In this document: in pieces, positions 18,701 to 27,182 of the stretch
How the letters are laid out: every line of letters begins with the position of its first letter
How positions within the stretch are numbered: the first letter of the stretch is position 1
Assembly: GCA_019347975.1 (NCBI GenBank)
Contig: JAHWKI010000009.1
Span: 1-35,038, forward strand
Direction: 5' to 3'
Origin: Gemmatimonadota bacterium
GTDB lineage: Bacteria; Gemmatimonadota; Gemmatimonadetes; Longimicrobiales; RSA9
Length of the DNA: 35,038 nt
Position numbers and translations under genes: made by a program
Notes under the pieces: generated by a model
Told to the model about the DNA's origin: nothing
Seen by the model: the letters and a program-made list of their open reading frames with translations, nothing else
Database searches by the model: none

Positions 18701-19520
18701 ACCCCCGCCACTCCCGCTGACTGAGCGGCTCGAACCGGACGTCCAGGACGTCCTCGCCGCCGGACCTCAGCGTCCACTCCGCCTCCTGCTCCCCCGGCGG
18801 CAGGAACCTCGGCCGCTCCCCCGTTACCGCCTCGAAGCGCTCCGCCAGCGCGCCGGTCTGCCCCCGGAGCGGCGGCCCCGCCTGCAACAGGACGGCGGCG
18901 ATCGCCCGCCAGCCGCCAGGGCCGGTTCCGACGACCCGGTACAGGTATCCGAACATCGGCCCGCCCGGGTACGCCGTCCCCGAGTCCATCGCCAGCACCG
19001 CGTCGGGGATTCGACCCCGGTGGTCTCCCGCCCATGCGACCGGGTGCCCCGTCCCCCGGACCACGACGAGCGCGTCCACCCGGGTCCGGCTACGCACCGC
19101 CGCCAGCGTGTCGAACAGCGCGGGCGCCGCCGCCGTCGCGGCGGCCCTGGCGGCGGCATCCGCTCGCGCCAGCGCCCCCTCCACGCGGTTCCCGAGCCGG
19201 CCCCCGAGCGCCACCCGTCGCTGCTCCGCCACCTCCTCCCAGTTGCGCGCGGCGGCTTCGAGGCGGATCGTCGTGGCGGTGGCGGAGACCAGCGCGAGGG
19301 CCAGAAGAGCCAGCGCAATGGCGATCGGAGTCCGGCGCAGCGCCTCACGCTCGCCCCGGAGCGACAGCCACAGCGACGTCCCGAGCGCCACCGCCGCCGC
19401 GAGCAATGCCAGGGGGGAAAGGCTCCGGCTCCACAGCAGCAGCAGGAGGAGCCCGCCATAGCCGGAAGCGACGGCCACGCGCAGCCGCGTGGTCGCGCGC
19501 CTCAGGTCCGGGTCCTGCAC
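15747..19520 (-). CDS. Very large multi-TM NtrY-like sensor histidine kinase (HAMP, HisKA, HATPase)
   Basis: HAMP-like region (ARPIGELRRAASAVGRGHL), H-box WGEMARQVAHEIKNPLTPIKLSVQHL, N-box LVNLLENARAAV, G boxes GEGIPPDQ and GTGLGLAIVRRLVE. Long multi-TM N-terminal half. Start (GTG at 19520) is uncertain. Confidence 0.92.
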   Translation of the reverse strand: MQDPDLRRATTRLRVAVASGYGGLLLLLLWSRSLSPLALLAAAVALGTSLWLSLRGEREALRRTPIAIALALLALALVSATATTIRLEAAARNWEEVAEQRRVALGGRLGNRVEGALARADAAARAAATAAAPALFDTLAAVRSRTRVDALVVVRGTGHPVAWAGDHRGRIPDAVLAMDSGTAYPGGPMFGYLYRVVGTGPGGWRAIAAVLLQAGPPLRGQTGALAERFEAVTGERPRFLPPGEQEAEWTLRSGGEDVLDVRFEPLSQREWRGWVAGTGRRLVFFLGLGALALLAVTWLRTLPDRSGLGGLLPIGAVSLTLMAAPLGRTLGLERLFSPALFVLPIPGDVVIEGVMVVLLPLAALVSTLRPKVVHTRELWLRLAIGGALVGGGFAILSDIVAGSAGAPLLTGGGYLWYVLQPTAVVLLTILAVVLTPRSAAEEDGRQRVLFGVAAATLSLALALGLAGTWRPGAPVPTLLLMAWSIPFVLGARAVAGYHGRADRLIRWLAAGWLASTAVIPHLWLTSQEARLRTAESEVESFGVRGDPYLSYLLVRFAEELTGAAARGEQGVELLYDAWVSSGLAGEPYPLELAAWDSAVTRVAHLPLGVRVEADGIAGADLRSTALRAASTGVVTNEPAEGGGISRLLAVPLADGGVVTVAVAPRVSLRPTSALAAFVEGEPQQEAALELIPTPASGALREGEVRWQKTEAGWRSETLLRDGRDLYHAHLSLRMPAPGVRLARGMLLVAGNLLLLTLLWLLGRLARGDPPTPPGGWTGWLAGFRARLIASLFAFFLMPTAVFGWAAYQALAEEVTRAARQVAERAVLQAGSVLPQLGLDEAARRIGEDLLYYEGGALASSSFPEAVELGLYRAWLPAGLYRQLRAGEALDATEMGELAGRSYLVAYRRLQSSRETVAVPVWLAARDVAIRQREFAHLVLFGALVGAVLSLTLSVAVGRALARPIGELRRAASAVGRGHLRVRLPEHRPDEFGELFASFNQMTRRLHLARTQELQTARILAWGEMARQVAHEIKNPLTPIKLSVQHLRRAYHDGHADFEPILDSSVDQILVEIERLTEIARAFSRYGAPEEMAGGTEGVDLRAVARDVITLYSAPDREISYALRVECADCRGRARVSELREVLVNLLENARAAVGDAGRVELVVREEGERLTLEVRDDGEGIPPDQLPRIFDPHFSTRSSGTGLGLAIVRRLVESWGGEVEAESALGEGTTMRLLLLKEGAPDPAGEPGADGETRDRI

Positions 19521-19532
19521 CAGGATGACACC

Positions 19533-20276
19533 ATGACCGATGATTCCGTGCCTCTCGCTCTCGATGAGCTCAGCTGGATCGACGTCGCCGCGCACCTCGC
19601 CCGCGACCCCCGGCTTCTGATCCCGGTGGGCGCCCTCGAGCAGCACGGCGCCCACCTGCCCCTCGGCAGCAACGTCCTCCTCGGCCGTCGCTTCTGCCTG
19701 GACCTCTCACGCGAGTTCGGCGTGCTCCGCGCCCCCACCTTCCACTTCGGCGTCAACGTCAAGACCGAGCGCGCGTACGCCGGGACCGCGTCCCTCGGCC
19801 AGAAGACCCTGCACCGGGCGCTCAACGAGCTGCTGGATGCCTGGGAGGGTCATGGCGTGACCGAGTTCATTCTCGTAACCGCACACCGCCACGACCCGCA
19901 CCTCGAAGCCCTCGCCTCCCTCGTGACCACCGGCGCCCGCGTCCGCGTCGTGGATGTATGGGATGTTCCCATCCACGACCTGCTCGACGGTCAGGAGACC
20001 GCCGAGCACGCCGGCGAGGCCGAGACGTCCCTCATGCTGCACCTCTACCCCGACCTCGTGCGCATGGACCGCGCGCGCGACTTCCAGCTCGCACCCGACG
20101 AGTTCCGTCGCTACATGCGCGGCGGCATGCCGGCCCCGCCGCCGGGCGGTTCCGGCTGCGTCGGTCGCCCGACCCTCGCCACCGCCGAGAAAGGCGTTCT
20201 GCTCTACCAGCGGATCCTCGAGGGAATTCGGCGCGCAGTCTTCCTGCGCCCCGACGAGGATTCCGATACTCTTTAG
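19533..20276 (+). CDS. Creatininase-family protein, divergent
   Basis: MTDDSVPLALDELSW, PVGALEQHGAHLPLGSN and HAGEAETSLMLHLYPDLV are creatininase-like. The tracked ORF extends upstream through the kinase gene. Confidence 0.85.
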   Translation: MTDDSVPLALDELSWIDVAAHLARDPRLLIPVGALEQHGAHLPLGSNVLLGRRFCLDLSREFGVLRAPTFHFGVNVKTERAYAGTASLGQKTLHRALNELLDAWEGHGVTEFILVTAHRHDPHLEALASLVTTGARVRVVDVWDVPIHDLLDGQETAEHAGEAETSLMLHLYPDLVRMDRARDFQLAPDEFRRYMRGGMPAPPPGGSGCVGRPTLATAEKGVLLYQRILEGIRRAVFLRPDEDSDTL

Positions 20277-20349
20277 GCCGGTCCGGTCGCCGCACAGAAC
20301 CCCGCGCCTTCCGGGGGGTATTCACCCGCACACCGAACGGGAGAAACGC

Positions 20350-21030
20350 ATGTTCGCTCGCACCGCTGGCCTGCTCGTACTCGCCGCCACCTCGGCCGCC
20401 CCGCTGGTCGCTCAGACCACCGTGGTCGACGAGGGGTCGTTCCGCCTCTCCATCCGCGGAACTCCCGTCGGCACCGAGACCTTCGCCATCCGCCGCAGCG
20501 GTGAGGGAGATGCGGCCACCCACGTTGCCCAGGGGCGCGTCGCCCTCGACAGCGGCGAGCAGACCCGCGCTCTCCTCCAGGTCGAAGGGTCCGCCCTCCG
20601 GCCGTCCGCCTATCAGATTGAGGTCACCGGCCCCGAGAAGCAAAGCATTCGCGGTCAGGCCGCCGGCAGCCGCTTCCGCGCCACTATCGTTTCCACCGCC
20701 GGCGAGACCATGCGTGAGTACATCGCCAGCGAGGGCGCCGTGGTCCTCGATGAGGGGGTCGCCCACCAGTACTACTTCCTCGCCGCCGCCGTCCAGGGCG
20801 GTCGCGTCCCCATCATCATTCCGCGCCAGAGTCGCCAGATCTCCGCTGCCGTCAGCCTCGGCGCCTCCGAGACGCTGCGTGTCGCGGGATCACCCGTCTC
20901 CGCCCGCCGGATCGTGGTCGAGCCCGCAGGCATGCCGCAGCGCCTGGTCTGGGTCGATCAGCAGGGCCGGGTGCTCCGTCTCGAGATCCCCGATGACAGC
21001 TTCGTCGCGGAGCGCACCGCGCTCCCCTGA
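20350..21030 (+). CDS. Secreted protein of unknown function
   Basis: Signal peptide MFARTAGLLVLAATSAAPLVAQ; 226 aa, predicted beta-rich. ATG at 20350 chosen over upstream extensions. Confidence 0.75.
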   Translation: MFARTAGLLVLAATSAAPLVAQTTVVDEGSFRLSIRGTPVGTETFAIRRSGEGDAATHVAQGRVALDSGEQTRALLQVEGSALRPSAYQIEVTGPEKQSIRGQAAGSRFRATIVSTAGETMREYIASEGAVVLDEGVAHQYYFLAAAVQGGRVPIIIPRQSRQISAAVSLGASETLRVAGSPVSARRIVVEPAGMPQRLVWVDQQGRVLRLEIPDDSFVAERTALP

Positions 21031-21051
21031 CGTGGCTCCCGGGGAATGGCC

Positions 21052-21080
21052 TTGACGCTCGGACCACGCTAGTGTATTAG
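21052..21080 (+). promoter_or_regulatory. Sigma-70-like promoter of the second efflux operon
   Basis: TTGACG (21052-21057), 17-nt spacer, TATTAG (21075-21080); about 100 nt upstream of the likely TolC start at 21188. Confidence 0.65.
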
Positions 21081-21093
21081 TTCGCCAGTACAC
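21072..21093. promoter_or_regulatory. Imperfect palindrome overlapping the -10 box, candidate repressor operator
   Basis: GTGTATTAGTTCGCCAGTACAC: GTGTA/TACAC outer arms plus further internal matches (7 of 11 pairs), covering the -10 and likely start site. Confidence 0.5.
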
Positions 21094-21187
21094 CGGCACG
21101 GCGCCCCCCGTCCAGGGAAACACGCCGCGCCCGTGCGGCGTACATGCTCCCATGCAAGATTTCGATGTCCCGGATCGTACAGAGCTC

Positions 21188-22681
21188 ATGAGATTCGCCC
21201 GCACCCTGGCCGTCGCCCTTCTGGTCTACCCCTCGGCCGCTCCTGCACAGGAGCCGGGGACCCTGACGCTGGCGGAGGCGATCGCGCTGGCGCGCAGCAA
21301 CAATCCGGAGTTTCTGGCGCGGCTGAACGATGAGAACGTCGCGAGCTGGGGGGTCCGGAGCGCCTACGGGTCGTTTCTGCCGTCGGCGTCGGTCGGCGGG
21401 AGCATGAGCTATCAGGGCGGGGGCGAGGCGCTGATCGGCGGGTTTACGGGGGGCGAGCTGGGGCTGGGCGAAACCCCCGCGTACTACTTCTCGAACTTCT
21501 CGGCCGGGGTTTCGCTGAGCCTGAGCGGTACGGACCTGTACCGTGTGGGTCAGCAGAAGGCGGCGCGGGAGGCGGTGCTCGCCGACGTGGAGTCCGCGGA
21601 GCAGGTGCTGGTCACGGCGGTGACGCGGCAGTACCTGGCGGCGCTGAGGGGACGGGACGCGGTGGAGCTCGCACGGAAGGAGCTCGACCGGGCGCAGATC
21701 AACCTCTCGCTGGCGGAAGCGCGCTACGCAGTGCAGTCGGCCACGATCATCGAGACCAAGCAGGCGGAGGTGGAGCGCGGCCGGGCGGAGGTGGAGCTGG
21801 TGCGCGCCCGCGCGGGGCACGATACGGAGAAGCTGCGGCTGCTGCAGCGGATCGGTATGGACCTGGGGCGGGACATCCAGCTGACCACCTCGGTGGAGGT
21901 GTTCGAGCCGGCGTGGCGGGTCGAATCGCTCGTAGCCACGGCCCTCGGCTCGCACCCGCAGCTCGCGGCCAGCCGGGCGGGGCTCGAGTCGGCCCGCGCC
22001 GGGGTGGGAATGGCGCGGAGCTCGTACTTCCCGAGCGTGTCGCTGTCGGCTGGTATGTCCGGGTATACGCGCCGGGCCGGGAGCGATCAGTACCTGATCG
22101 ACCAGGCCACGCGGAGCCTGGCCGGGGCCCGGGAGCAGTGCCTCTTCACGAACGAGATCTTCAGTCGACTGGACCCGCCGCTGCCCCCGCAGCCGTGTGG
22201 CGAACTGGTGCTCACGGATGCCGACAGGGCGGACATCATCGCGCAGAACCGGCAGTTCCCGTTCGATTTCGAAACCCAGCCCCTGTCGATGAGTCTCGGG
22301 GTCACGCTCCCGGTGTTCCAGGGCCTCTCCCGGCAGCACCAGGTCGAATCGGCGGCCGCGCAGGCGGAGGACGCCGGGCACCGCCTGCGGGCGGAGGAGC
22401 TCAGGATCCGCGCCGACGTGGAGACCGCCTACCTGACGCTGGAGGCCGCGCACCAGGCCCATGGTCTGGAAGCCCGCAACCGGGAGCTCGCGGAGGACCA
22501 GCTCCGCCTCGCCCGCGAGCGGTACCGGGTCGGCTCCACATCCTTTCTGGAACTGATGGAGGCGGAAACGGTGATGGCGCGCGCGGACCGGGCGTATCTT
22601 CTCTCCGTGTACGCCTTCCAGGAAGCCCTCGCGGCGCTCGAAGCGGCCGTCGGTCAGAACCTCGCGATCCCTCAGAACTGA
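21188..22681 (+). CDS. TolC-family outer-membrane efflux protein
   Basis: MRFARTLAVALLVYPSAAPAQ signal peptide; LTLAEAIALARSNNPEFLA; C-terminal RYRVGSTSFLELMEAE. The track start at 21152 adds 12 aa. Confidence 0.92.
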   Translation: MRFARTLAVALLVYPSAAPAQEPGTLTLAEAIALARSNNPEFLARLNDENVASWGVRSAYGSFLPSASVGGSMSYQGGGEALIGGFTGGELGLGETPAYYFSNFSAGVSLSLSGTDLYRVGQQKAAREAVLADVESAEQVLVTAVTRQYLAALRGRDAVELARKELDRAQINLSLAEARYAVQSATIIETKQAEVERGRAEVELVRARAGHDTEKLRLLQRIGMDLGRDIQLTTSVEVFEPAWRVESLVATALGSHPQLAASRAGLESARAGVGMARSSYFPSVSLSAGMSGYTRRAGSDQYLIDQATRSLAGAREQCLFTNEIFSRLDPPLPPQPCGELVLTDADRADIIAQNRQFPFDFETQPLSMSLGVTLPVFQGLSRQHQVESAAAQAEDAGHRLRAEELRIRADVETAYLTLEAAHQAHGLEARNRELAEDQLRLARERYRVGSTSFLELMEAETVMARADRAYLLSVYAFQEALAALEAAVGQNLAIPQN

Positions 22682-22691
22682 AGTGAGAGCA

Positions 22692-23990
22692 ATGAAGCGC
22701 AGGACGAAGGTGGTCATCGGCGCAGTCGCGGCGTTCAGCATCTCCGGCGCGACGGTCGCCAGCGTCGCATCCCGCGGCGAGGAGACGGTCGGAGTCCGGA
22801 CCGCCCAAGTGGAGCGGCGGGATCTTCAGTCGATGGTCCGCGCCAGCGGGTGGATCCAGCCGCGCCTGGCCGTGGACGTCCAGTCCGACATCATGGGGCG
22901 CGTGACGGGGCTGTACGTCCGCGAGGGCGATCGGGTGCAGAAGGGCCAGGTCCTGCTCCGGATCGATCCGACGCAGTACGAGGGCTCCGTGGCGCTCGCG
23001 CGGGCGGGTGTGAGCGAGTCGCTGGCGCGGGAAGCCCAGGCGCGCGCCTCGCTGATCCAGGCCGAGCAGGCCTTCAGCAGGGCGAGGGAGATGCTCTCGC
23101 GCGACTCGCTGCTGATCAGCCCGCAGCAGTATGAGGAGTCGGAGACCCAGGCGCGGGTTCAGAAGGCCCTCCACGAGGCCGCGCTCCACGGCGTGGAGAT
23201 CGCCCGCGCGCAGCTCCGGCAGGCGGAGGACCACCTCGCGAAATCCGTGATCCGTGCGCCCATCGATGGGGTCGTGACCCGGCTGAATATCGAGGAAGGC
23301 GAGACCGCCATCGTGGGGACCATGAACAACCCCGGCAGCCTCCTCCTCACGGTGAGCGATCTGTCGGTCATGGAGACCGTCGTCCGCGTCGACGAGACGG
23401 ACGTCCCCTCCATCGAGCTCGGCGATAGCACGGTGGTCATGATCGACGCCTTCCCGCGGCAGAAGTTCACGGGTCGGGTAACGGAGATCGGCCACAGCTC
23501 GACGCTCCCACCGGCGGCCCGCGGCGCGACCACCCAGCATTCCCAGGTGGTGGATTTCGAGATCGTGGTGACGCTCGACTCCCCTCCGCCCGCTCTGCGG
23601 CCCGACCTCTCGGCCACGGCGGAGATCGTGACCGATCACCGGCCGTCGGCGCTCACGATTCCGATCATCGCGCTCACCGTGCGCGAGAAGAAGGACCTGA
23701 AGGCGCTGGACACCGAGCAGGAGGAAGCCCGCGAGGCGGCGGAGGCGCTCCTCGGCGACGGCGAAGGCGACATCGAGGGCGTCTTCGTGATCCGCGCCGG
23801 CCGCGGCCACTTTACCCGCGTGGAGATCGGGATTACGGGGCAGGAGCACTTCGAGGTCGTGTCCGGTCTCGCCGAGGGCGACAGCGTCGTCGCGGGGCCC
23901 TACGAAGCGGTCCGCAGACTCAACGATGGCGCCCTGCTCCGCGTCCTTACGGACGGAGACGGAGCCGACGCATCCCCGACATCGGAGTGA
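22692..23990 (+). CDS. Periplasmic adaptor (HlyD/MacA-like membrane-fusion protein)
   Basis: N-terminal TM, DVQSDIMGRVTGLYVREGDRVQKGQVLLRID, IRAPIDGVVTRLNIEEGE, C-terminal VVSGLAEGDSVVAGP. Confidence 0.93.
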   Translation: MKRRTKVVIGAVAAFSISGATVASVASRGEETVGVRTAQVERRDLQSMVRASGWIQPRLAVDVQSDIMGRVTGLYVREGDRVQKGQVLLRIDPTQYEGSVALARAGVSESLAREAQARASLIQAEQAFSRAREMLSRDSLLISPQQYEESETQARVQKALHEAALHGVEIARAQLRQAEDHLAKSVIRAPIDGVVTRLNIEEGETAIVGTMNNPGSLLLTVSDLSVMETVVRVDETDVPSIELGDSTVVMIDAFPRQKFTGRVTEIGHSSTLPPAARGATTQHSQVVDFEIVVTLDSPPPALRPDLSATAEIVTDHRPSALTIPIIALTVREKKDLKALDTEQEEAREAAEALLGDGEGDIEGVFVIRAGRGHFTRVEIGITGQEHFEVVSGLAEGDSVVAGPYEAVRRLNDGALLRVLTDGDGADASPTSE

Positions 23991-23999
23991 CGCCAGGTC

Positions 24000-24707
24000 A
24001 TGCAGAACGCGGTAATCATCAAGACGGAGTCGCTCACGAAGGAGTACGTCCTCGGGGCGGAGACGATCCGCGCCCTCCGCGGCGTGGACCTCGAGATCCG
24101 CAAGAACGAGTATGTGGCGATCATGGGGCCCTCCGGCTCCGGCAAGTCGACGCTGATGAATCTGCTGGGCTGCCTCGATACGCCGACCGCCGGTCAGTAC
24201 TGGCTGAACAGCACCGCCGTCGCCGGCATGGTCGACGACGAGCTCGCGGCGATCCGCAACCGCGAGATCGGGTTCGTGTTCCAGACCTTCAACCTCCTGC
24301 CCCGCGCCACGGCGCTGCATAACGTCGAGCTGCCCCTGATCTACGGCGGTGTCGCAGCGAAGGAGCGACGGGAGAAGGCGCGCCACGTCCTGGGGCTCGT
24401 GGGGCTGGCGGACCGCATGGAGCACCGGCCGGCGGAGCTGTCCGGGGGTCAGCGCCAGCGGGTCGCGGTCGCGCGGGCCCTGGTCAACGACCCGGCGATC
24501 CTCCTCGCGGATGAGCCCACGGGCAACCTCGACAGCCAGACGGGCGCGGAGATCATGGGACTCTTCGAGGAGCTTCATTCCACCGGCCAGACCATCGTGA
24601 TCGTCACCCACGAGCACGACATCGCCGAGCACGCGCACCGGCGGATCACCCTTCGCGACGGTCTGGTCGAGACGGACATCCTCCAGCGACAGACCGTCCG
24701 CGCGTGA
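24000..24707 (+). CDS. MacB/LolD-type ABC transporter ATPase
   Basis: Walker [10 protein letters not shown], signature [15 protein letters not shown], Walker [15 protein letters not shown]-loop VTHEHD. Confidence 0.97.
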   Translation: MQNAVIIKTESLTKEYVLGAETIRALRGVDLEIRKNEYVAIMGPSGSGKSTLMNLLGCLDTPTAGQYWLNSTAVAGMVDDELAAIRNREIGFVFQTFNLLPRATALHNVELPLIYGGVAAKERREKARHVLGLVGLADRMEHRPAELSGGQRQRVAVARALVNDPAILLADEPTGNLDSQTGAEIMGLFEELHSTGQTIVIVTHEHDIAEHAHRRITLRDGLVETDILQRQTVRA

Positions 24708-25945
24708 AGCCGTTCGAAGCCCTCCGCCTCGCCATCGCCCAGATCCGCTCGCAGAAGCTGAAGAGCTTCTTCAGCGTCGTCGGGGTCATTATCGGCGTCA
24801 TGTTCCTCATTGCGGTGATCAGCATCGTGGAGGGCATGAACCGGTACATGGAGGACGACTTCGCGCGGACCATCTACGGCCTGAATACGCTTACGGTGAC
24901 GCGGTCTCCGTCCGTGCAGATGGACAGCGACCGCGAGCAGTGGCGGCAATGGCGCAGGCGGCCGCGGCTGACGCTGGACGATGCCAGCGCCATTCGTGCG
25001 GGGCTCCAGACCCCGGCGATGGTGGCGGTGGAGAGCTTCAACGAGGGGCGGCTCAAGTCGGACCGCGGGGTCGAGGTCTCCGGAGTCTGGCTGACCGCGG
25101 CGTCCTCGGACTTCTTCCGGATCCGCGAGATGGACGTGGACCGGGGCCGTCTCTTCGGTCCCCAGGAGGATGCCGCCGGCCTGCCCGTCGTGGTCCTCGG
25201 CTCGGAGTCCGCGGAAAAGCTGTTCGGCGCACTCGATCCCCTCGGCCGGACCGTACGAGTGAACGATATCCCGTTCCAGGTCATTGGCGTGCTCCAGCCG
25301 CAGGGGAAGCTCTTCTTCTTCTCGCTGGACAACCGGGCGATCGCTCCCGCCCGTTCACCCATGGGCAGGCTCACCAATCCGCGGGCGGTCGTCGACAACA
25401 TCCTGGTGAAGGCGGCCGACCCTGTCATGCTCCAGGCTGCGCGGCACGAGATCGAGTCGATCATGCGCGCCCGACACCGGCTCCGCCCGGACGAGTCCAA
25501 CAGCTTCGAGATCGAAACGAAGGACGAGTCGATGGCGTTCTGGCAGACCTTCAGCCGGATCCTCTTCATCGCCTTCCCGGCGCTGGTCGGAATCGCGCTG
25601 GTGGTGGGCGGGATGGTGATCATGAACATCATGCTCATGTCGGTCGTGGAGCGGACCCGGGAGATCGGAATGCGGCTCGCCGTGGGCGCCCGGCGGAGGG
25701 ACATCCTGCTCCAGATCCTGGTGGAGTCGGCCGGCCTTTCCTTCGCCGGCGCCGCCATGGGAATCGCGCTCGGCCTCGGGATGGCGAAGCTCGTCGAGGC
25801 CCTGTCGCCGATGCCCGCCGCGGTGGGCGTGCACTGGCTGGTCATTGCGGCGGTCATGGGGATCGTCGTGGGGGTCGTAGCGGGCGTGTATCCGGCTACC
25901 CGCGCGTCCAGGCTGGACCCCGTGGTGGCGCTCAGGGCGGAATAG
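24704..25945 (+). CDS. MacB-like ABC transporter permease 1
   Basis: [30 protein letters not shown], periplasmic core, [29 protein letters not shown]; overlaps the ATPase gene end. Confidence 0.94.
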   Translation: MKPFEALRLAIAQIRSQKLKSFFSVVGVIIGVMFLIAVISIVEGMNRYMEDDFARTIYGLNTLTVTRSPSVQMDSDREQWRQWRRRPRLTLDDASAIRAGLQTPAMVAVESFNEGRLKSDRGVEVSGVWLTAASSDFFRIREMDVDRGRLFGPQEDAAGLPVVVLGSESAEKLFGALDPLGRTVRVNDIPFQVIGVLQPQGKLFFFSLDNRAIAPARSPMGRLTNPRAVVDNILVKAADPVMLQAARHEIESIMRARHRLRPDESNSFEIETKDESMAFWQTFSRILFIAFPALVGIALVVGGMVIMNIMLMSVVERTREIGMRLAVGARRRDILLQILVESAGLSFAGAAMGIALGLGMAKLVEALSPMPAAVGVHWLVIAAVMGIVVGVVAGVYPATRASRLDPVVALRAE

Positions 25946-25946
25946 C

Positions 25947-27182
25947 ATGTACGGGATCGATCGCATCCGTGAGGCCGTCAGCATCGCCCTGGATCAGCTC
26001 CGGGCGAACAAGTTCCGGTCGGCCCTGACGATCCTCGGCATCGTGATCGGCGTCGCCACCGTCATGACCATGGGCGCCGCGGTCGCCGGGATCCGGGGCA
26101 AGGCGCTGGAGGGGATGCAGGCGGCCGGACCCAAGAACTTCATCGTGGCGCGCTACAACTACCTGGAGATCCAGCTCACCGACGAGGGCCCCCGGTGGTG
26201 GGACAACCCGCCCGTCACAGCCGAAGAGGCGCGGCGCCTGGCGGACCTCTCGGCCGTTCAGACCACGATCGTCGATATCGACCACTCCGCTTCATTGCAG
26301 GGGCCGACCGGCGGACCCATCGACATACACGTATCCGGCAACGGGGTCGGCTGGGACGAGTTCCGCCGGGGGACGTTCGTGGCTGGGCATAACTTCCTGA
26401 GCTCGGACGTGGCGTCCTCCCATCCGGTGGCGGTCTTCAACGAGGTGCTCGCCCGCAAGGTGTTCGGCTCCCTCGACCCCATAGGAAGGACCGTGAAGCT
26501 GAACGGCCGGCCCTTCACGGTGATCGGGGTGTTCAAGAGGGACGCCAACCTGTTCGGCGAGGACGACGCCAACGTGGCGTGGGTGCCCTATACGGCGGTT
26601 CTGAAGCACCTGAAGGCCTGGGATGGCATGCTGACCGCCATGGTGGTCACGGCGGACCACGTCAGCCAGCAGGAAGCCATCGATCAGGTGGTCGGCGCCA
26701 TGCGCAGCATGCGGCGCCTGCGACCGGCGGAGACGAACGATTTCGCCGTCGTCCGGCAGGAGCAGATCCTGGAGACCTTCAACAAGATCACCGGCGTGTT
26801 CTTCATCGTCATGCTCGCGCTCTCGTCCGTGGCCCTCCTTGTCGGGGGCGTCGGCGTGATCGCCATCATGATGATCTCCGTGACCGAGCGCACCCGTGAG
26901 ATCGGCGTGCGGAAGGCTCTGGGTGCCCGGCGGCGCGAGATCCTGTGGCAGTTCCTCTTCGAGGCCGCGACCCTGACGGTGGCGGGGTGCGTGGCGGGCA
27001 TGCTCCTGGGAGGCGCCGCCGCGTGGCTAATCCAGGCGGTGACACCCATACCGGCCGCGGTCCAGCTCTCGTCGGTGATCGCGGCGCTCGTGATGGCCGC
27101 CGTGGCGGGCATCCTCTTCGGGCTCTTCCCCGCCTGGCGGGCCTCGCGGATGGACCCGGTGGTGGCGCTGAGGTACGAGTGA
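25947..27182 (+). CDS. MacB-like ABC transporter permease 2
   Basis: NKFRSALTILGIVIGVATVMTMG, periplasmic core, IAIMMISVTERTREIGVRKALGARRREILWQFLFEA, ending MDPVVALRYE. Confidence 0.94.
   Translation: MYGIDRIREAVSIALDQLRANKFRSALTILGIVIGVATVMTMGAAVAGIRGKALEGMQAAGPKNFIVARYNYLEIQLTDEGPRWWDNPPVTAEEARRLADLSAVQTTIVDIDHSASLQGPTGGPIDIHVSGNGVGWDEFRRGTFVAGHNFLSSDVASSHPVAVFNEVLARKVFGSLDPIGRTVKLNGRPFTVIGVFKRDANLFGEDDANVAWVPYTAVLKHLKAWDGMLTAMVVTADHVSQQEAIDQVVGAMRSMRRLRPAETNDFAVVRQEQILETFNKITGVFFIVMLALSSVALLVGGVGVIAIMMISVTERTREIGVRKALGARRREILWQFLFEAATLTVAGCVAGMLLGGAAAWLIQAVTPIPAAVQLSSVIAALVMAAVAGILFGLFPAWRASRMDPVVALRYE

Noticed and set aside
21077-22741. 554-aa minus-strand ORF opposite the second TolC gene
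   Set aside because: Antisense shadow ORF; no recognisable motifs, while the TolC reading is strong.
22401-24638. 745-aa minus-strand ORF opposite the second adaptor/ATPase
   Set aside because: Antisense shadow of strongly conserved adaptor and ATPase genes; D/R/H-rich with no family motifs.
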